A stretch of 64,000 bases of DNA from Gimesia maris. GTDB taxonomy: Bacteria; Planctomycetota; Planctomycetia; Planctomycetales; Planctomycetaceae. The DNA is taken from assembly GCF_008298035.1 (NCBI RefSeq), contig NZ_CP042910.1:6029001-6093000 (forward strand), read 5' to 3'. Below are positions 61,741 to 64,000 of the stretch, piece by piece. The stretch's first letter is position 1, and the number at the start of each line of letters is the position of its first letter. Under the pieces are notes generated by a model. That model saw only the letters and a list, made by a program, of their open reading frames with translations, searched no databases and was not told the origin of the DNA. Position numbers and translations under genes: made by a program.

Positions 61741-63555
61741 ATGACTGAGTCTACCGCTTATCCGCTGACCTGGGAACTGGCCTCGCTGTACCCTCATCCC
61801 GAACAACCGGAGTTCGAGGACTGTCTCCAGCAGATAAAAGTGTCCCTGGAAGACCTGGTGGCACGTGTTGCGGGCCTGTCACAGGCGGTCGATCCACAGC
61901 AGCATGCTTCTCTCTGGGGAGATTTTCTGACCGACTATCAGTCTGCTGTCGCGGAGCTGGCGGGATTATTTGCGTTTCTGGAATGTTATTGTGCTGATGA
62001 TGCACATAACAAACGCTTTCAAACATTGATGGCACGGCTGGCCAGTATTCGACCACTGAGGGAGAATATCGAAACCCAGTTGCAGCTGACCATCCGTGAA
62101 ATCCCTGCGGAAGTGTTGCAGCAGTTTCTGGAACAGGATTCCCGCCTGAAGCAGATTCAGTTTTTCCTGGAAGACTCGAAACGGAACGCGACATTAAGAC
62201 TCCCTAAGGAACAGGAAATCCTGGCATCGCAACTGGCCGTCGATGGACTGCATGCCTGGGGACGACTTTATGATCGGCTGTCAGGTGATCTGAAAATCCA
62301 ACTGATGGAAAAAGGGGAACTGGTAGAACGTTCGCCCGGACAGGTCCAGTTCGATTCCCCCCAGCGTTTCGTGCGTCAGAATAATTTCTATGCAGCCAAC
62401 AAAGCGTGGGACACGATTGCCGATTCGTGTGCCGACGCCTTGAATCACCTGGCAGGAACCAGGCTTACGCTCTACAGCCACCTGTCCGTGACAGACCATC
62501 TCGATGCACCATTAGTTTACAACCGCATGCAGCGGACCACCCTGAATACGATGTGGTCGGTGATCTCCCAGCGGAAACAGAAGCTGGTTCAGTTTCTCGA
62601 TAAGAAAGCAGAACTGCTGGGTCTCGAAAAACTCTGCTGGTACGACCTGAATGCACCGCTGCCGCTTTCAGGTGGTGAATCTCCTGAACTCAGTTACAAT
62701 CGCGCCTGTGAACTGGTCGTGAATTCATTTGAAAAGTTCAGTCCCGATCTGAGTCAGTTTGCAGAGACGGCACTCCGTGAACAGTGGATCGAAGCGGAAA
62801 ATCGACCGGGCAAGCGTCAGGGCGGCTTTTGCACTACATTCCCGGTTCAAAAACAGTCCCGGATATTTATGACCTATACCGACTCGGCCGACAGCATGTC
62901 GACCCTCGCTCATGAGCTGGGGCACGCCTATCATTCGTACGTCTTAAAAGATGCTCCTTTTGTATTAAGCGATTACCCGATGAACCTGGCAGAAACGGCT
63001 TCCACTTTTGCTGAAGCCGTACTGGGTGAGCAACGTCTGAAAGCAGCCCGATCCCGTGATGAAGAATTACAGATTCTGGATGGCATGCTGGGAGACTCCG
63101 TAGCATTCCTGATGAATATCCACGCACGATTCCTGTTCGAAGACCGCCTGCATCGGGAACGGGCAAATGGAGAATTAACTCCCGAACGTTTTTCAGAATT
63201 GATGCTGGAGGCTCAAAAAGAAGCCTACGCGGGAGCCCTGGACGATTCCGGCTGGAACCCTTCCTTCTGGATTTCCAAACTCCATTTCTATATCAGCGAA
63301 TTACCCTTCTATAATTTTCCTTACACCTTTGGATATTTACTCTCCCTGGGAGTTTATGCCCTGGCGGATACATTTACGGATCAGTCAGAGTTTGCGGACA
63401 AATACCGTGAACTCCTGATTGCCACCGGCTGTCAGGTAACAGAAGACGCCGTATCCAATACATTCGGCTACCATCTGGGTGAAGCGGATTTCTGGAACAA
63501 AAGTATTGATATTATCGACCGCCGCGTGGATCGCTTCCTGGAACTGGCAGACTGA
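61741..63555 (+). CDS. pepF: M3 family oligoendopeptidase F-like
   Basis: A 604-residue zinc metallopeptidase. The HExxH motif is His391-Glu392..His395 (LAHELGHAYHSYVL), with third ligand Glu in MNLAETASTFAEAVL. N-terminal helical domain (WELASLYPHPEQPEF..) and the C-terminal FYNFPYTFGYLLSLGVYALAD block are those of the PepF/M3B group. It is cytoplasmic, no signal peptide. It cleaves short peptides. Confidence 0.93.
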   Translation: MTESTAYPLTWELASLYPHPEQPEFEDCLQQIKVSLEDLVARVAGLSQAVDPQQHASLWGDFLTDYQSAVAELAGLFAFLECYCADDAHNKRFQTLMARLASIRPLRENIETQLQLTIREIPAEVLQQFLEQDSRLKQIQFFLEDSKRNATLRLPKEQEILASQLAVDGLHAWGRLYDRLSGDLKIQLMEKGELVERSPGQVQFDSPQRFVRQNNFYAANKAWDTIADSCADALNHLAGTRLTLYSHLSVTDHLDAPLVYNRMQRTTLNTMWSVISQRKQKLVQFLDKKAELLGLEKLCWYDLNAPLPLSGGESPELSYNRACELVVNSFEKFSPDLSQFAETALREQWIEAENRPGKRQGGFCTTFPVQKQSRIFMTYTDSADSMSTLAHELGHAYHSYVLKDAPFVLSDYPMNLAETASTFAEAVLGEQRLKAARSRDEELQILDGMLGDSVAFLMNIHARFLFEDRLHRERANGELTPERFSELMLEAQKEAYAGALDDSGWNPSFWISKLHFYISELPFYNFPYTFGYLLSLGVYALADTFTDQSEFADKYRELLIATGCQVTEDAVSNTFGYHLGEADFWNKSIDIIDRRVDRFLELAD

Positions 63556-63869
63556 TCTCTGGCAGGGTATTGTGCTTAAAACCAGTGTCTTTTTCGAAAA
63601 AAGCCCTGTTTGACAGGGTCCTCCTGTTTCCGCCGCTGATCAATCCGGTGATCCGATTGAGAATGCCTCAGGATCTGAGGTCTTTCGATCCGTAGCGTGT
63701 CGAAATTCTTAACAAGCTTGGGTATACTGTCTGAACGACGGAAAACCGCTCCCGCGAGACCGGCTATCGGTCTGCTGAGAACGAATCGCGGTAGATCTGT
63801 TGAAACTAATAATGAACTGAATGACAGACAGCTGATGATTTTGCTGGAATACTGAAAAGCATTTATTCT
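63556..63869. other. intergenic, one weak hairpin
   Basis: CCCTGT/ACAGGG with a three-base loop near 63603-63617 is flanked on its left by AAAAAAG; in the minus direction it would resemble a terminator, but no minus-strand gene is seen. It may end the pepF transcript poorly. Nothing else is supported. Confidence 0.4.
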
Positions 63870-64000
63870 ATGGCAACACAACAGGAACTATCAGAAACCC
63901 GGCAGGATTCAGGGGTTGGAATTGTCCAAACCAGACTGGCAACCCTGTTTGCGCCTCCGAACTGGCTCAAGCTGGCAGGCGGCGGTGAACTGGGGCCGAT
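63870..64000 (+). CDS. start of an unidentified gene (cut by window end)
   Basis: From ATG 63870 the frame stays open to the window edge, 43 codons, beginning MATQQELSETRQDSG and including a FAPPNWLKLAGG segment. No upstream ribosome site is obvious. Too little is present to name a family. Confidence 0.55.
   Translation, partial: MATQQELSETRQDSGVGIVQTRLATLFAPPNWLKLAGGGELGP

Noticed and set aside
1..64000. CRISPR arrays, transposases, integrases or rRNA
   Set aside because: None was seen on reading both strands; no regular repeat-spacer pattern and no recombinase motifs among the frames.

Overview
The window looks like a chromosomal piece of a marine planctomycete, probably Gimesia/Planctomyces-like. 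This rests on a DUF1559 pilin-like protein with the FTLIELLVVIAI N-terminus, small zinc-ribbon membrane proteins, a planctomycete-type lipoprotein with a transthyretin-like domain, and a full ectoine/hydroxyectoine pathway that fits a saline habitat. The genus is inference.

Layout. 1-5.5 kb (minus): a type I secretion-like operon (ABC transporter with a badly degenerate ATPase, HlyD adaptor, TolC-like lipoprotein cut by the window edge). 5.9-14.2 kb (plus): a glycerophosphodiesterase, a MarR regulator (EctR-like), ectABCD with its own promoter and palindromic operator, and a three-gene TRAP transporter, together one osmoprotectant island. 14.3-16.1 kb: a tRNA-Asn-like sequence with a broken acceptor stem, continuous with about 400 nt of hairpin-rich non-coding sequence ending in an intrinsic terminator, then a soluble slipin/SPFH protein. 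16.3-20.3 kb: DUF1559 protein, lipoprotein, zinc-ribbon proteins. 20.6-26.5 kb: an NAD salvage and NAD-consuming cluster (pncB-nadE-nrtR-pncA-kptA on minus, a convergent NADAR protein on plus) with a GT-N7-AC palindrome at the pncB promoter that fits NrtR.

26.8-48.2 kb is a surface polysaccharide locus: rfbA, an O-antigen type ABC exporter (wzm/wzt), a methyltransferase-GT2-GT2 fusion, a WsaF-like transferase, more GT2 enzymes, two sugar epimerase/dehydratases, two large polytopic proteins sharing a C-terminal domain, and a tandem pair of 496-aa polytopic paralogues. 48.4-57.3 kb (minus) is an accessory stretch with decay: a prepilin-peptidase-like protein without catalytic aspartates, an SDR gene broken by an 8-bp tandem duplication, a peroxiredoxin, an AhpD-like protein under a TetR regulator with two matching palindromes, and an unusual fusion of an SdsA1-type sulfatase with an arylsulfotransferase, itself cut 33 codons short by an in-frame TGA. 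57.5-64 kb: a normal tRNA-Asn with terminator, a separated RsbW/RsbV-like pair, a secreted protein, a DDAH-like hydrolase, a PepF-like oligopeptidase and the start of one more gene.

The most interesting items are the tRNA-like/structured RNA/slipin unit, the NAD cycle built around a Tpt1/KptA RNA 2'-phosphotransferase and a NADAR protein, and the sulfatase-sulfotransferase fusion. A short dispersed repeat family (three copies) also occurs in the intergenic regions. All calls are from reading sequence; no database search was run.
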